A DNA stretch of 49,261 nucleotides from UMGS363 sp051881775 (GTDB taxonomy: Bacteria > Bacillota > Clostridia > Oscillospirales > Ruminococcaceae), in assembly GCA_051881775.1 (NCBI GenBank), contig JBJEQN010000077.1, forward strand, positions 1-49,261, read 5' to 3'. Below, one piece after another: positions 8,338-15,844 of this stretch (positions are counted from its first letter, which is position 1; each line of letters opens with the position of its first letter). Made by a program: the position numbers and the translations under genes. Below the pieces are notes generated by a model. That model saw nothing but the letters and a program-made list of their open reading frames with translations, searched no databases and had not been told where the DNA came from.

Positions 8338-8364
8338 TTATCGGCACGAACTTTAAAAACTTTA
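8338..8364 (-). promoter_or_regulatory. Sigma-28 (SigD/FliA) promoter for flgM operon
   Basis: On the minus strand TAAA (8364-8361) is followed after exactly 15 bases by GCCGATAA (8345-8338), an exact match to the flagellar sigma-28 consensus as I know it. The expected transcript would start near 8330 and leave a leader of about 70 bases before flgM. No comparable match was found elsewhere by eye. Confidence 0.9.
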
Positions 8365-8523
8365 ATATAAAATCTGATTTTTTCAAAAAAATTTTTGCTG
8401 CTCATACTGTAAGTAAAACAAACTTTGATAAATACTAAAAGTAAATCAATTTTGTGTAAAAAAGCCTGTACTGCTTATGATAATATCCCCAAAAAACCGC
8501 AGATTTTGTCAAAACATAAAAGC

Positions 8524-8572
8524 AGGCGCAGTTCACATCGTTTTTGGGGAAAATTTGATGTGAACTGCGCCT
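8524..8572. repeat. GCGCAGTTCACAT inverted repeat, copy 4 (divergent)
   Basis: AGGCGCAGTTCACATC (8524-8539) pairs with GATGTGAACTGCGCCT (8557-8572) around a 17-base loop. It is a shorter, one-base-changed relative of the three GCGCAATTCACAT repeats at 31037, 31435 and 44581. It lies in the gap between the flagellar promoter and the end of the GH59 gene, where it could terminate the GH59 transcript. A competing pairing exists between CCCCAAAAAA (8487 on) and CGTTTTTGGGG (8539 on). Confidence 0.7.
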
Positions 8573-8603
8573 TTGCTATTTATTTTTTGGGAGAAACTAT
8601 CGG

Positions 8604-11201
8604 TTAATATTCAATAACGTCAACGGCAAATCTTCCGCTTGTCACAACTATCTTTACGCTGTGGCTGCCGTTCGGAACATCTGCGGAATAGAAGCATTGT
8701 CTTGCCTTTACGCCTGCTGTTCCGGCAGATTCAAGCAGCTCTCCGTCAACGTAAACGTCAAAGCCGCATTCCGAGGTCTTGCCTACAAGTGCGAAATGGT
8801 CTCCTTCAAAGCTGAATTCCATGCTCTTTTCGGAGGGGTCCTCTTCGGTTATATCCGCCTTTGAACGTGTGCGGTTGAAGTGGATATAATCATCGGGAAC
8901 CTTTCTGTCCCAGTTTCCGTTGTATGTAATGGAGGCTTCGTGGTCGTCAACTCTTGTGATAACGGACTTGTGACCGTCAACGGGGGATACTTTCAGATTG
9001 TCGAAAATGTTGTTGTAAAGTCCGCTGCCTATGGAAAGACGTCCCGAATGTGCATAACCGTACTCATCGTCAAATACGGCTATCTCCGTTCCGTCAAGCT
9101 CTGCGGAAATATGGTTTCCTGCGGCGGTAATTTTAATAGTATGCCAAACCGAGGGGTCAAAGCTGTCAATATTGCCCTTCTGCGCAGCTTCGGTGTTCTT
9201 TTTCAGCTCAAAATATCCGCTTGGATAAACCCTCAGGCTGTAGCCGTTCTCCGCAGACCATGCGTCAAGCTCTGCCGTAAGATAGCGCACACCGAAGGAA
9301 ACGTAGTTGTCCGACTTGTCACCGTCAAATCTGAAGTCTATCTCTGCGCAGTAGTTTGCCCAGCGGTCGTCGCCCAGAGAGGTGATAGGACCCGGAGTGC
9401 CTCTTAAACGCCAGTCGGTAGGCTTGTTATCGGCGTTTATCATCTGCATAAGTACTTTGTTGCCGTCAACCACCGTGACTTCAAATGCTCCACCCTGGTC
9501 GGTGGTGTAAAGGGGAGCGTTTCCTCTTGCAGAGAGGAATTCCGAAGAATATTCAAAATCGTCCGAGTAGTTTATATCAAGGGGAACGTCCTCACGGCTG
9601 CACTTGTAAACGGAGGTATCGGCGGTCTTGTCAAGTGTGGTAACGGTAACGATGGAGTAAGGCTTTACCTCGATAGAATAGGAATATTTGCCCTCCGCTT
9701 CAACGGGACGGTAGGTGCCTATGTTCCTGAAATAATTTTCATCGTAAGCCTGACCCTCATCGGGACCTCTTGTTTCCCATACGGTAAAGGGAGCGTCGCC
9801 AAGCTTCATATTTTCAAGGGTAAAGGTGTAATTGCGCTGTTCTTCGCTGTCGTTGCAGATGATAATGGAGTAATCTCCCGTTTCCGTGTCGGTGACGGTC
9901 ATATAGTTGTTGGTGGTTTCGGAAATGGAGTGGTTTTCCTTGCCGTCGCCGTAGCAGGCGCTGTCAATGAATCTCCAGCCGTTCTTTATAAAATGTGTAA
10001 AGTGAGCCGAAGTCCAGATGCCGCTGTCTGCTTCGTAATAGCCGCTCCAGGGGTTTTGTGCGTTTATAAGGGATTTCGGGAAGAATTTTGCGCCGGAATA
10101 GTACGCAGCGACCGCAGGCTGATATTCGTACATGGTCATTTTGCCGTTGTAATAGCCGTTTATAACACGGTTGCAAACGTCAAGAGCGCCGTTTGTGCCG
10201 TTAACGCCGCTGCCGTTGCTTTGCACCGCAAGCTTTGCAATATTCGTGGAAGCAATTCCTTCGGAATACCAGATCTCTTTGCCATAGTTTTTGTTCAGAA
10301 GCTTAGCCTTTTCGCTTGCCCAAGTGTTATAATGCTCGGCAAGAATATCAACTGCGTTTCGCAGAGCTTCGTTATCTGTCATTTCGTCCGCGATCTTCCA
10401 TGAACCTATCTCATCGGAAGCAACTATCTTTATTGCACCGTAATCGTAACGCTCGTCAGTCTCATTTTCCAGCCTGTCGGCAAAATATATTATCCAGTCG
10501 GTGTCCACCTTTTCTGCCTCGTTAGCGTCGGCACTGATGTGGGTGAATTTCATTCCGTATTTATCAAATGCCCCGTCAATAGCAGCCTTGTACCATTTGT
10601 ATCTTGCTTCAAAGCCTGCTTCCCGGGATTCGGCAAATGCGTCCGTTACCCACTTTGGCTCTCCCCAGCGGAGCAGATCAACGGTAATATCGGGATTTAT
10701 GGAAAGAGCGTCCGCCGCAAACATAAAGCCTGCGCCCCTTGTAACGTCTGCCGTTTCATCTGCAGAACGCATTATGGAAGGCTCCGTGCCGGAAGATGAG
10801 TTAACGTCCGTGCCAAACTCAATTTTAACGTGTGAAAGACCTGCGCCGTAGTCGGGCTTGAAAAGCAGATCCATTATCTCCCAATATGCTTCGGGATTTT
10901 CCGTTTTGTAGTCCATAAGCAGACGTGAGGAATTGTTTCCCGTTATAGCTCCCAGACCGCGCCATACCGTGCCTTCGTTCGTGTTTACCGTGTTTCCGTC
11001 AACGGTCACAGCCTTGTATGAAGTGTTAACCTCCGCAAATGGTATCTCCTTTTCCGCTTCGGTAACAGCTGTTGTTTCGGCTTTCCGCATCTCGGTTCCC
11101 TCCGTTCCTTTATCGTTCTTCGTCTGTTCTCCGCAGCCTGACAGAGTGCAGGACAGCAGAGCGGTACACATTGCAAGTGATATAAATTTTCTGACGTTCA
11201 T
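8604..11201 (-). CDS. Secreted lipoprotein glycoside hydrolase, GH59 galactocerebrosidase-like
   Basis: The 865-residue protein starts with a lipoprotein signal peptide (lipobox LSGC, Cys23), so it is probably anchored outside the membrane. The next 500 residues follow the plan of galactocerebrosidase: a segment like DLLFKPDYGAGLSHVKIE with FGTD and SGTEPS, a DANE motif whose Glu228 fits the acid/base position, and IWYSEG whose Glu314 fits the nucleophile. The later blocks NAQNPWSGYY and WTSAHFTHF also match. The C-terminal third contains a lectin-like, strand-rich domain (about 560-740) and another beta domain. The likely substrate is a beta-galactoside, but specificity cannot be read here. 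A strong AAGGAGG precedes the ATG. An AraC regulator is divergently encoded. Confidence 0.8.
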   Translation of the reverse strand: MNVRKFISLAMCTALLSCTLSGCGEQTKNDKGTEGTEMRKAETTAVTEAEKEIPFAEVNTSYKAVTVDGNTVNTNEGTVWRGLGAITGNNSSRLLMDYKTENPEAYWEIMDLLFKPDYGAGLSHVKIEFGTDVNSSSGTEPSIMRSADETADVTRGAGFMFAADALSINPDITVDLLRWGEPKWVTDAFAESREAGFEARYKWYKAAIDGAFDKYGMKFTHISADANEAEKVDTDWIIYFADRLENETDERYDYGAIKIVASDEIGSWKIADEMTDNEALRNAVDILAEHYNTWASEKAKLLNKNYGKEIWYSEGIASTNIAKLAVQSNGSGVNGTNGALDVCNRVINGYYNGKMTMYEYQPAVAAYYSGAKFFPKSLINAQNPWSGYYEADSGIWTSAHFTHFIKNGWRFIDSACYGDGKENHSISETTNNYMTVTDTETGDYSIIICNDSEEQRNYTFTLENMKLGDAPFTVWETRGPDEGQAYDENYFRNIGTYRPVEAEGKYSYSIEVKPYSIVTVTTLDKTADTSVYKCSREDVPLDINYSDDFEYSSEFLSARGNAPLYTTDQGGAFEVTVVDGNKVLMQMINADNKPTDWRLRGTPGPITSLGDDRWANYCAEIDFRFDGDKSDNYVSFGVRYLTAELDAWSAENGYSLRVYPSGYFELKKNTEAAQKGNIDSFDPSVWHTIKITAAGNHISAELDGTEIAVFDDEYGYAHSGRLSIGSGLYNNIFDNLKVSPVDGHKSVITRVDDHEASITYNGNWDRKVPDDYIHFNRTRSKADITEEDPSEKSMEFSFEGDHFALVGKTSECGFDVYVDGELLESAGTAGVKARQCFYSADVPNGSHSVKIVVTSGRFAVDVIEY

Positions 11202-11260
11202 TTCCGTTCCTCCTTAAAAGAGTTATTACGGGTATTTTAACCGATTTAAGGAGTGCCTGC

Positions 11261-11266
11261 ATTATA
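11261..11266 (-). promoter_or_regulatory. Possible -10 box for the GH59 gene
   Basis: On the minus strand TATAAT stands about 60 bases upstream of the GH59 start. No good -35 hexamer lies 17 bases before it (only T/A-rich sequence). A weak -35 fits a promoter that needs an activator, and the divergent AraC-type gene is the obvious candidate. This last point is inference. Confidence 0.45.
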
Positions 11267-11305
11267 TAACCTGCTTATAACTATATAAAATCTGCTGTTT
11301 TGACC

Positions 11306-11334
11306 TTGCAAATTCCCGTGCTTCTTGTTATAAT
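11306..11334 (+). promoter_or_regulatory. SigA-type promoter for the AraC regulator
   Basis: TTGCAA (11306-11311), a 17-base spacer and TATAAT (11329-11334). The start point would be near 11341, giving a very short leader of about 10 bases that still contains the ribosome-binding site AAAGGGTGAT. Confidence 0.7.
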
Positions 11335-11350
11335 AAAAAAGGGTGATAAA

Positions 11351-12145
11351 ATGGCAGTTATCGAACACGCAAAATACTATGAAAATCCCATGTACAACGT
11401 CTGCCACGCACATACATCCTGCGAAATAATGCACATTGTCACGGGCAGGCTCACAATTAAAACAGGAGAGGAGTCGACCTCGCTTTCGGAGGGGGATTCC
11501 GCACTTATAAAAAGCAGACAGCTCCACGAAGTAACGGTCGACCCCAACGTGGAATACAAGCGCTTCATTACCGTTGTGAACCCTTGGAAGCTGAGAAAAC
11601 AGCTTGTGCGCCCCGACCTGTTTTCGATGCTTACGGACACCAGCAAAAGCGGTATCATCGTTATAAAAAACAAGCCGGAAATGCGCAGGGGCTTTGAAAA
11701 AATGGCGGATTTTTTTGCAAACGGGGGCAACCTTTACAGCGAGCTTGGCGCTGCACTTGAAATAGTATCGGAATTTTACGGCGCTGTCAGACCGCAAAGT
11801 GAAAAAGCTGCCGAAAGAACGGGAAAACGCCTTTCCGAGAAGGTCAGAGCCTATATTGAGCAGAACTATGCCGATAACATAAAAATAGCGGATATAGCCG
11901 CCGATAATTTCATAAGCGAAGGGTACCTTGCCCACGCCTTCAAGGCGGAAACGGGAATGTCGCCCCGTGAATACCTTACCCATATCCGCTGCACAAGAGC
12001 CTATGAGCTGATAAAGCATACGGAAGTGAAATTCGCCGATATTGCGGCAAATACGGGATTTTGCTGTGCAAACGATATGAGCAGGAAAATAAGGGAGTAT
12101 TACGGACTTACTCCCACGGAAATAAGGTTTGAAGCGCTGCGCTAA
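11351..12145 (+). CDS. AraC-family transcriptional regulator
   Basis: The 264-residue protein has an N-terminal cupin-like sensor (about residues 10-110, with HAHTSCEIMHIVTG and SEGDSALIKSRQLHEV) and a C-terminal double helix-turn-helix (about 165-260, with IADIAADNFISEGYLAHAFK and FADIAANTGFCCANDMSRKI). The latter is the AraC DNA-binding pattern. I start it at ATG 11351 because AAAGGGTGAT precedes it; the frame is open further upstream, but without a site. It is divergent from the GH59 lipoprotein gene with about 150 bases between, so it most likely activates that gene in response to a sugar. Confidence 0.88.
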   Translation: MAVIEHAKYYENPMYNVCHAHTSCEIMHIVTGRLTIKTGEESTSLSEGDSALIKSRQLHEVTVDPNVEYKRFITVVNPWKLRKQLVRPDLFSMLTDTSKSGIIVIKNKPEMRRGFEKMADFFANGGNLYSELGAALEIVSEFYGAVRPQSEKAAERTGKRLSEKVRAYIEQNYADNIKIADIAADNFISEGYLAHAFKAETGMSPREYLTHIRCTRAYELIKHTEVKFADIAANTGFCCANDMSRKIREYYGLTPTEIRFEALR

Positions 12146-12146
12146 G

Positions 12147-12242
12147 TGAATAATGAATAATTTTGGTGTTCGCTTCGCTCACGATTTTTTCAATATCCGC
12201 ACCGTGGTCTCGTTGTGTGCAAATTTGCACACGAACATAAAA
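12147..12242. repeat. Short AT-rich repeat and GTGTGCAAATTTGCACAC palindrome
   Basis: After the AraC stop comes TGAATAATGAATAATT, a motif also found near 17770-17826. Then comes a perfect 18-bp palindrome, GTGTGCAAATTTGCACAC (about 12216-12233), within a region rich in inverted sequence (GTTCGCTTCGCTCAC). It could be a factor-independent terminator for the AraC gene or a repeat remnant. Confidence 0.45.
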
Positions 12243-12279
12243 CAAAAAATCGGCCTTCCTCCCTTGCAGGAAAGCCGAT
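12243..12279 (-). terminator. Intrinsic terminator of spoVS
   Basis: On the minus strand the arms AGGAAAGCCGAT inverted and ATCGGCCTTCCT (12268-12279 and 12249-12260) form a 12-bp stem with one mismatch, followed by six T residues (12248-12243). It lies a few bases after the spoVS stop codon. Confidence 0.85.
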
Positions 12280-12285
12280 GATTTT

Positions 12286-12546
12286 TTATCTTGCTTCACA
12301 AATAAGCTTTATTGCCGTTCTGTCCTCGCCGTCAATGACAACATTGGCAAAGGCAGGAATACAGATAAGATCCGTTCCTATAGGAGCAAGATAGCCTCTT
12401 GCTATAGCGATGGATTTTATTGCCTGATTTGCTGCACCTGCGCCTACCGCCTGCACCTCTACGGAACCGCTTTCCCTGATAACGCTGGCGATCGCCCCTG
12501 CCACAGAATTAGGTACAGAACGTGATGATACCTTTAAAACTTCCAC
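12286..12546 (-). CDS. spoVS: Stage V sporulation protein S (SpoVS)
   Basis: The 86-residue protein is SpoVS over its full length: MEVLKVSSRSVPNSVAGAI, the central VQAVGAGAANQAIKSIAIAR, and the end CIPAFANVVIDGEDRTAIKL. SpoVS is a small cytoplasmic Alba-fold protein needed for septation and coat assembly stages in Bacillus. The start is GTG, with AGGGGG upstream. ymdB is directly upstream on the same strand, as in Bacillus subtilis, but a promoter and a gap of about 118 bases separate them here. Confidence 0.96.
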   Translation of the reverse strand: MEVLKVSSRSVPNSVAGAIASVIRESGSVEVQAVGAGAANQAIKSIAIARGYLAPIGTDLICIPAFANVVIDGEDRTAIKLICEAR

Positions 12547-12611
12547 TGACCTATCCCCCTTGATAATGATTTTATATAAAATTAAAATGACTTGGACACG
12601 TTATTTTTTAT

Positions 12612-12640
12612 ATTATACACTATACTTCAATTTTTTTCAA
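12612..12640 (-). promoter_or_regulatory. SigA-type promoter for spoVS
   Basis: On the minus strand TTGAAA (12640-12635), a 17-base spacer and TATAAT (12617-12612). It lies between ymdB and spoVS, so spoVS can be transcribed alone. Confidence 0.7.
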
Positions 12641-12664
12641 TATTTATTAGCTATATTTGGGGAT

Positions 12665-13435
12665 TTATCTAATCAGTAAACGTTTTATGTTGTAGGCTTT
12701 GCCAGTTTTTTCGTCAAAATTCGTCACCACACCATTAAGGAATGCCGGATTGTCGGACTCGGTAAATCTTACGGGGTTGTGGAACCGCTGCTTCTGAATA
12801 GCTATCTCGCTTTTTACCCCGAGAACGGAAAGCTCCGCACCGCACATACCTGCGTCGGTGATGTAGGCTGTGCCGCCGGGGAGGATAGCTTCATCGGCGG
12901 TCTGAACGTGGGTGTGGGTGCCGAATACACCTGTTACCCTGCCTGCAAGATACTGACCCAGCGACTTTTTTTCGCTTGTGGCTTCGGCGTGGAAGTCAAT
13001 GAAAATATTGGGCGTGTCAATATCTTCAAGAAGCCTGTCGATAACGGTGAAAGGGTTGTCAAGGGCTTCAAGATAGAGAGTTCCCATAAGGTTTATAACG
13101 GCAATGCGTGTTCTGCCCATATCGTATATGCAGACACCCTTGCCGGGATTGCCCTCGGGGTAGTTTGCAGGACGGAGAAGGCAGTCGTTTTCCTCATACA
13201 GCTGCATAACTTCTTTTCTGCGGAAGCAGTGGTTTCCCGTTGTTATAACGTCTGCTCCTGCCGAAAAAAGTGATTCGGCGGACTTCGGGGTAATGCCGTT
13301 GCCGTTGGCGCTGTTCTCGCCGTTTATAACGGTAATGTCAACGCTGTATTCACGCTTTATTGCACTCAGCTTTGAAGCGACAAAATTACAGCCGTTCTCT
13401 CCCACAACATCGCCGAGAAAAAGCAGGTTCATCAT
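12665..13435 (-). CDS. ymdB: YmdB-family metallophosphoesterase
   Basis: YmdB is a two-metal phosphodiesterase that acts on 2',3'-cyclic nucleotides and, in Bacillus, affects motility, biofilm and sporulation decisions. The metal-binding motifs are in order: FLGDVVG, VINGENSANGNGI, TTGNHCFRR, IFIDFHAEATSEK and FGTHTHVQTAD. The length (256 residues) is normal. I place the start at ATG 13435, since AAAGGA lies about 10 bases before it; an ATG at 13444 abuts that site. It is paired with spoVS downstream, as in other Firmicutes. Confidence 0.94.
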   Translation of the reverse strand: MMNLLFLGDVVGENGCNFVASKLSAIKREYSVDITVINGENSANGNGITPKSAESLFSAGADVITTGNHCFRRKEVMQLYEENDCLLRPANYPEGNPGKGVCIYDMGRTRIAVINLMGTLYLEALDNPFTVIDRLLEDIDTPNIFIDFHAEATSEKKSLGQYLAGRVTGVFGTHTHVQTADEAILPGGTAYITDAGMCGAELSVLGVKSEIAIQKQRFHNPVRFTESDNPAFLNGVVTNFDEKTGKAYNIKRLLIR

Positions 13436-13510
13436 AATTATCATATCCTTTCAACATCTATTATACCATATTTTTTGGCGATTTAGCAAAAATTATCTGA
13501 ACATATTAAA

Positions 13511-13715
13511 TTCGGAATTCGGAATGCGTAATTCGGAATTATGGTGTTCGGCGTTCAATTGCTCCGACAAATCCGTGTAACCTGCGGGCGCACACTGTGC
13601 GCCCCTACAGAAAATTTTAGAAATTACATCGCCGCAGGCGATACCATAATTTCACTTTCAACTTTCCACATTCCAAATTCAAAACAATTCCGCATTCCGA
13701 ATTCCGAACTCCGCA
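13511..13715 (-). repeat. GAATTCGGAATTCGG palindromic element, copy 1
   Basis: Read on the minus strand it contains GAATTCGGAATGCGGAATT, GAATTTGGAATGTGGAA, ATTATGGTATCGCCTGCGGCGAT and TGTAGGGGCGCACAGTGTGCGCCC in that order. The same order occurs at 40893-41030 on the plus strand. The GGGCGCACACTGTGCGCCC hairpin lies at about 13586-13604, and the left edge also carries an inverted piece of the GGAATTCGG arm. The element overlaps the 3' end of the radical SAM gene, whose last codons are read from it. Confidence 0.75.
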
Positions 13716-14650
13716 TTAAAACTCGCTCCCTGAACGCTGTCACGGCGGACAAATTCCTTGTCAATGCCGTTCATTACACGCTTTTTGTCAAGGCTCCAAC
13801 GTGGGGCGATAAGGGTGTTCCTGTCGCCGTCACCGGTTATGCGCTCGATTATGACCTCGGGAGGAAGAAGCTCTATCTGGCTGCATACTATGCTAATGTA
13901 GTCCTCAAAGGTCATTGCCTCAAATTCGCCTTTTTCGTACTCCGCCGCAAGCACCGTGCCTTTAATAATATGCAGAAGATGTATTTTTATGCTGTGTATA
14001 TCAAGATGGGACAGCTTTTCCGCAGTTTCAAGCATCATTTCGGGAGTTTCGCCCGGCAGACCGTTTATAATGTGAACGCCTACGTTGACATTCCGCATTC
14101 GCAGCTTTTCATAGCCTTCAAGAAAATCGGCGTAGGTGTGACAGCGGTTTATGCGCTTTGCTGTTTCATCGTGAACGGTCTGAAGTCCAAGCTCAACGGT
14201 GAGATAGGTCCTTTCCGCAAGCTCCTCCAGATAGTCGGCGGTCTCGTCGGAAATGCAGTCTGGACGGGTGGAAACAGCCAGCCCCACTACGCCATCAAAG
14301 CTAAGGGCTTCTTCAAAAAGCGTTCTCAGACGTTCTGTAGGGGCGTAGGTGTTGGTGTTCGCCTGAAAATAGGGGATATACATGGCGCTGCTCCATTTTT
14401 TGCCAAGAACAGACTTCATTTCCTCAAACTGCTCTTTAAGAGGTTTCCCGGGCGTTCCCCCGAAATCGCCGCTGCCAAGTGCAGAACAGTAGGTGCAGCC
14501 GCCCGTTCCCTTTGTTCCGTCTATGTTGGGGCAGGTAAAACCGCCATTCAGCGCCGCTTTTATGACCTTTCCGCCGAATCTTCGCCTTAAATAGCAATTC
14601 TGGGTTCGGTAGCGCTTGTTTGTATCGGAATATATGAATTTTCCGTTCAT
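13679..14650 (-). CDS. Radical SAM protein, TIGR01212/YtqA family, with repeat-derived C-terminus
   Basis: The 323-residue protein carries the family's iron-sulfur motif CPNIDGTKGTGGCTYC near residue 40, followed by the radical SAM blocks LAVSTRPDC, YLTVELGLQTVHD and GVHIINGLPGET. The family is conserved in Firmicutes and some proteobacteria; its reaction was long unknown and links to tRNA modification have been proposed. I start it at ATG 14650, since GAAAGGA precedes it by about 9 bases. The last 13 or so residues (FNAEFGIRNAELF) are encoded by the GAATTCGGAATTCGG element, so the original C-terminus has been replaced or extended. The core ends before that. Confidence 0.88.
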   Translation of the reverse strand: MNGKFIYSDTNKRYRTQNCYLRRRFGGKVIKAALNGGFTCPNIDGTKGTGGCTYCSALGSGDFGGTPGKPLKEQFEEMKSVLGKKWSSAMYIPYFQANTNTYAPTERLRTLFEEALSFDGVVGLAVSTRPDCISDETADYLEELAERTYLTVELGLQTVHDETAKRINRCHTYADFLEGYEKLRMRNVNVGVHIINGLPGETPEMMLETAEKLSHLDIHSIKIHLLHIIKGTVLAAEYEKGEFEAMTFEDYISIVCSQIELLPPEVIIERITGDGDRNTLIAPRWSLDKKRVMNGIDKEFVRRDSVQGASFNAEFGIRNAELF

Positions 14651-14769
14651 ACTATTGTTCCTTTCAATTTTTTGGTGCATTTCGGAAGAAAATACGCCGT
14701 CTGTTATAGTAAAAAATCACAAATATTTCAGGTTTGGGCAAAAAGATTTATTTTTTCAGCTAAAATCTA

Positions 14770-14797
14770 TTGCAATTATTTGTGGTTGTGGTATAAT
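14770..14797 (+). promoter_or_regulatory. SigA-type promoter for the epimerase gene
   Basis: TTGCAA (14770-14775), a 16-base spacer and TATAAT (14792-14797), the latter preceded by TGTGG. It lies 46 bases before the epimerase start. Confidence 0.65.
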
Positions 14798-14843
14798 TTA
14801 AGAGTATCAAAATATATTTCGGAGAGAACGGAGGGTTAGTTCT

Positions 14844-15791
14844 ATGAAAACAGTTTTTGTTACGGGTGCGTCGGGCATGATAGGTATTGCGGTAACGGAG
14901 GCTCTTCTTGAAAAAGGCTGTAAAGTTATCGGCACCGACAGCAAGCCGAACCAATTCGTCGATTCCCCAAATTATAGCTTTGTGGAGGCACAGATCGAAG
15001 ATAAAGATAATATTACAAACGTGCTGAACGGAAGCAAGATCGATGTTCTCGTTCACCTTGCATGCTCCGTTGACAACGACTTCCCCGCTGTCCTTACCTC
15101 TGCAGAGGAAAAAACAAGCGCAGCAGTCGATAAATATCTTTATAAGGCCGCCGTTGACGCAGGTGTCGGTGACATTATCCTTCTCAGTACATATCAGGTC
15201 TACGCTTCCCAGAAAACAAGAGAACCTATCAGAGAGACCGCAGATGAAAAGCCTGCTACTACCTATGGCAAATTGAAGTACGACAGCGAGAAGATACTTT
15301 CCAAGACAGTGACCAAAAGTGCTTCCTGCAAAGGCGTTATCGCAAGAGTGTGTCCTATCTACACCAAGGAGTTTACCGATAACCTTAAGGCTAAGGTATA
15401 CGACCCCAAGGAAGGCTGTTCCTTTATTTACGGCTACGGCGATTACGGCTATTCCTTCTGCTGCCTTTATAATCTGGTGGATTTCATCAACGGCATTATA
15501 AACGTTGCAAGCGGAATAAACTATCAGGGCGTTTACAACGTCTGCGATTCAAAGCCTATTGCCGCAAAGGATATAGTTGAGACCTTGCGTCAGGCACATA
15601 AGATAGGTGCCGTTGTTCAGAGAAATCTCGGCTCGGAGGGAATAAAGGGCATATTCAACTTCGGTGGAGGCGCTGCAAAGAACGATTACCGTTACAACGA
15701 TATAAGTTCCGCCTGCAGCAATATTTCCTACGATAACACCAAGGCTCAGAGAATTTCGGCGTTCCGCTGGAAATTATCAAACACAAAGTAA
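14844..15791 (+). CDS. NAD(P)-dependent epimerase/dehydratase (extended SDR)
   Basis: The 315-residue protein has the Rossmann nucleotide-binding motif TGASGMIG at residues 8-15, the strand-acidic residue pattern after KVIGTDSKP, and the SDR active-site Ser/Thr in LLSTYQVYAS with YGKLKYDSEK carrying the Tyr-x-x-x-Lys pair. It probably acts on a nucleotide sugar or similar hydroxy compound, but no subfamily is clear. It stands alone, with its own promoter and a strong terminator. AACGGAGGG is the ribosome-binding site. Confidence 0.82.
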   Translation: MKTVFVTGASGMIGIAVTEALLEKGCKVIGTDSKPNQFVDSPNYSFVEAQIEDKDNITNVLNGSKIDVLVHLACSVDNDFPAVLTSAEEKTSAAVDKYLYKAAVDAGVGDIILLSTYQVYASQKTREPIRETADEKPATTYGKLKYDSEKILSKTVTKSASCKGVIARVCPIYTKEFTDNLKAKVYDPKEGCSFIYGYGDYGYSFCCLYNLVDFINGIINVASGINYQGVYNVCDSKPIAAKDIVETLRQAHKIGAVVQRNLGSEGIKGIFNFGGGAAKNDYRYNDISSACSNISYDNTKAQRISAFRWKLSNTK

Positions 15792-15806
15792 TAAAATATT
15801 TTATTT

Positions 15807-15835
15807 ACGGGCGGATATTATCCGCCCGTTTTTTT
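15807..15835 (+). terminator. Intrinsic terminator of the epimerase gene
   Basis: ACGGGCGGAT (15807-15816), a 3-base loop and ATCCGCCCGT (15820-15829) are followed by seven T residues. The stem is nearly the same as the hairpin in the palindromic element at 44333-44351 (GGGCGGATAATATCCGCCC). It may be a captured repeat module or the source of one. Confidence 0.9.
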
Positions 15836-15844
15836 ATGCAGACA

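Noticed and set aside
11246..12019. 257-codon minus-strand frame opposite the AraC gene
   Set aside because: The plus-strand AraC protein has both sensor and helix-turn-helix motifs, so the minus-strand frame is a shadow.
13541..14590. 349-codon open frame on the plus strand opposite the radical SAM gene
   Set aside because: Antisense to clear radical SAM motifs; begins in the palindromic element and has no ribosome-binding site.
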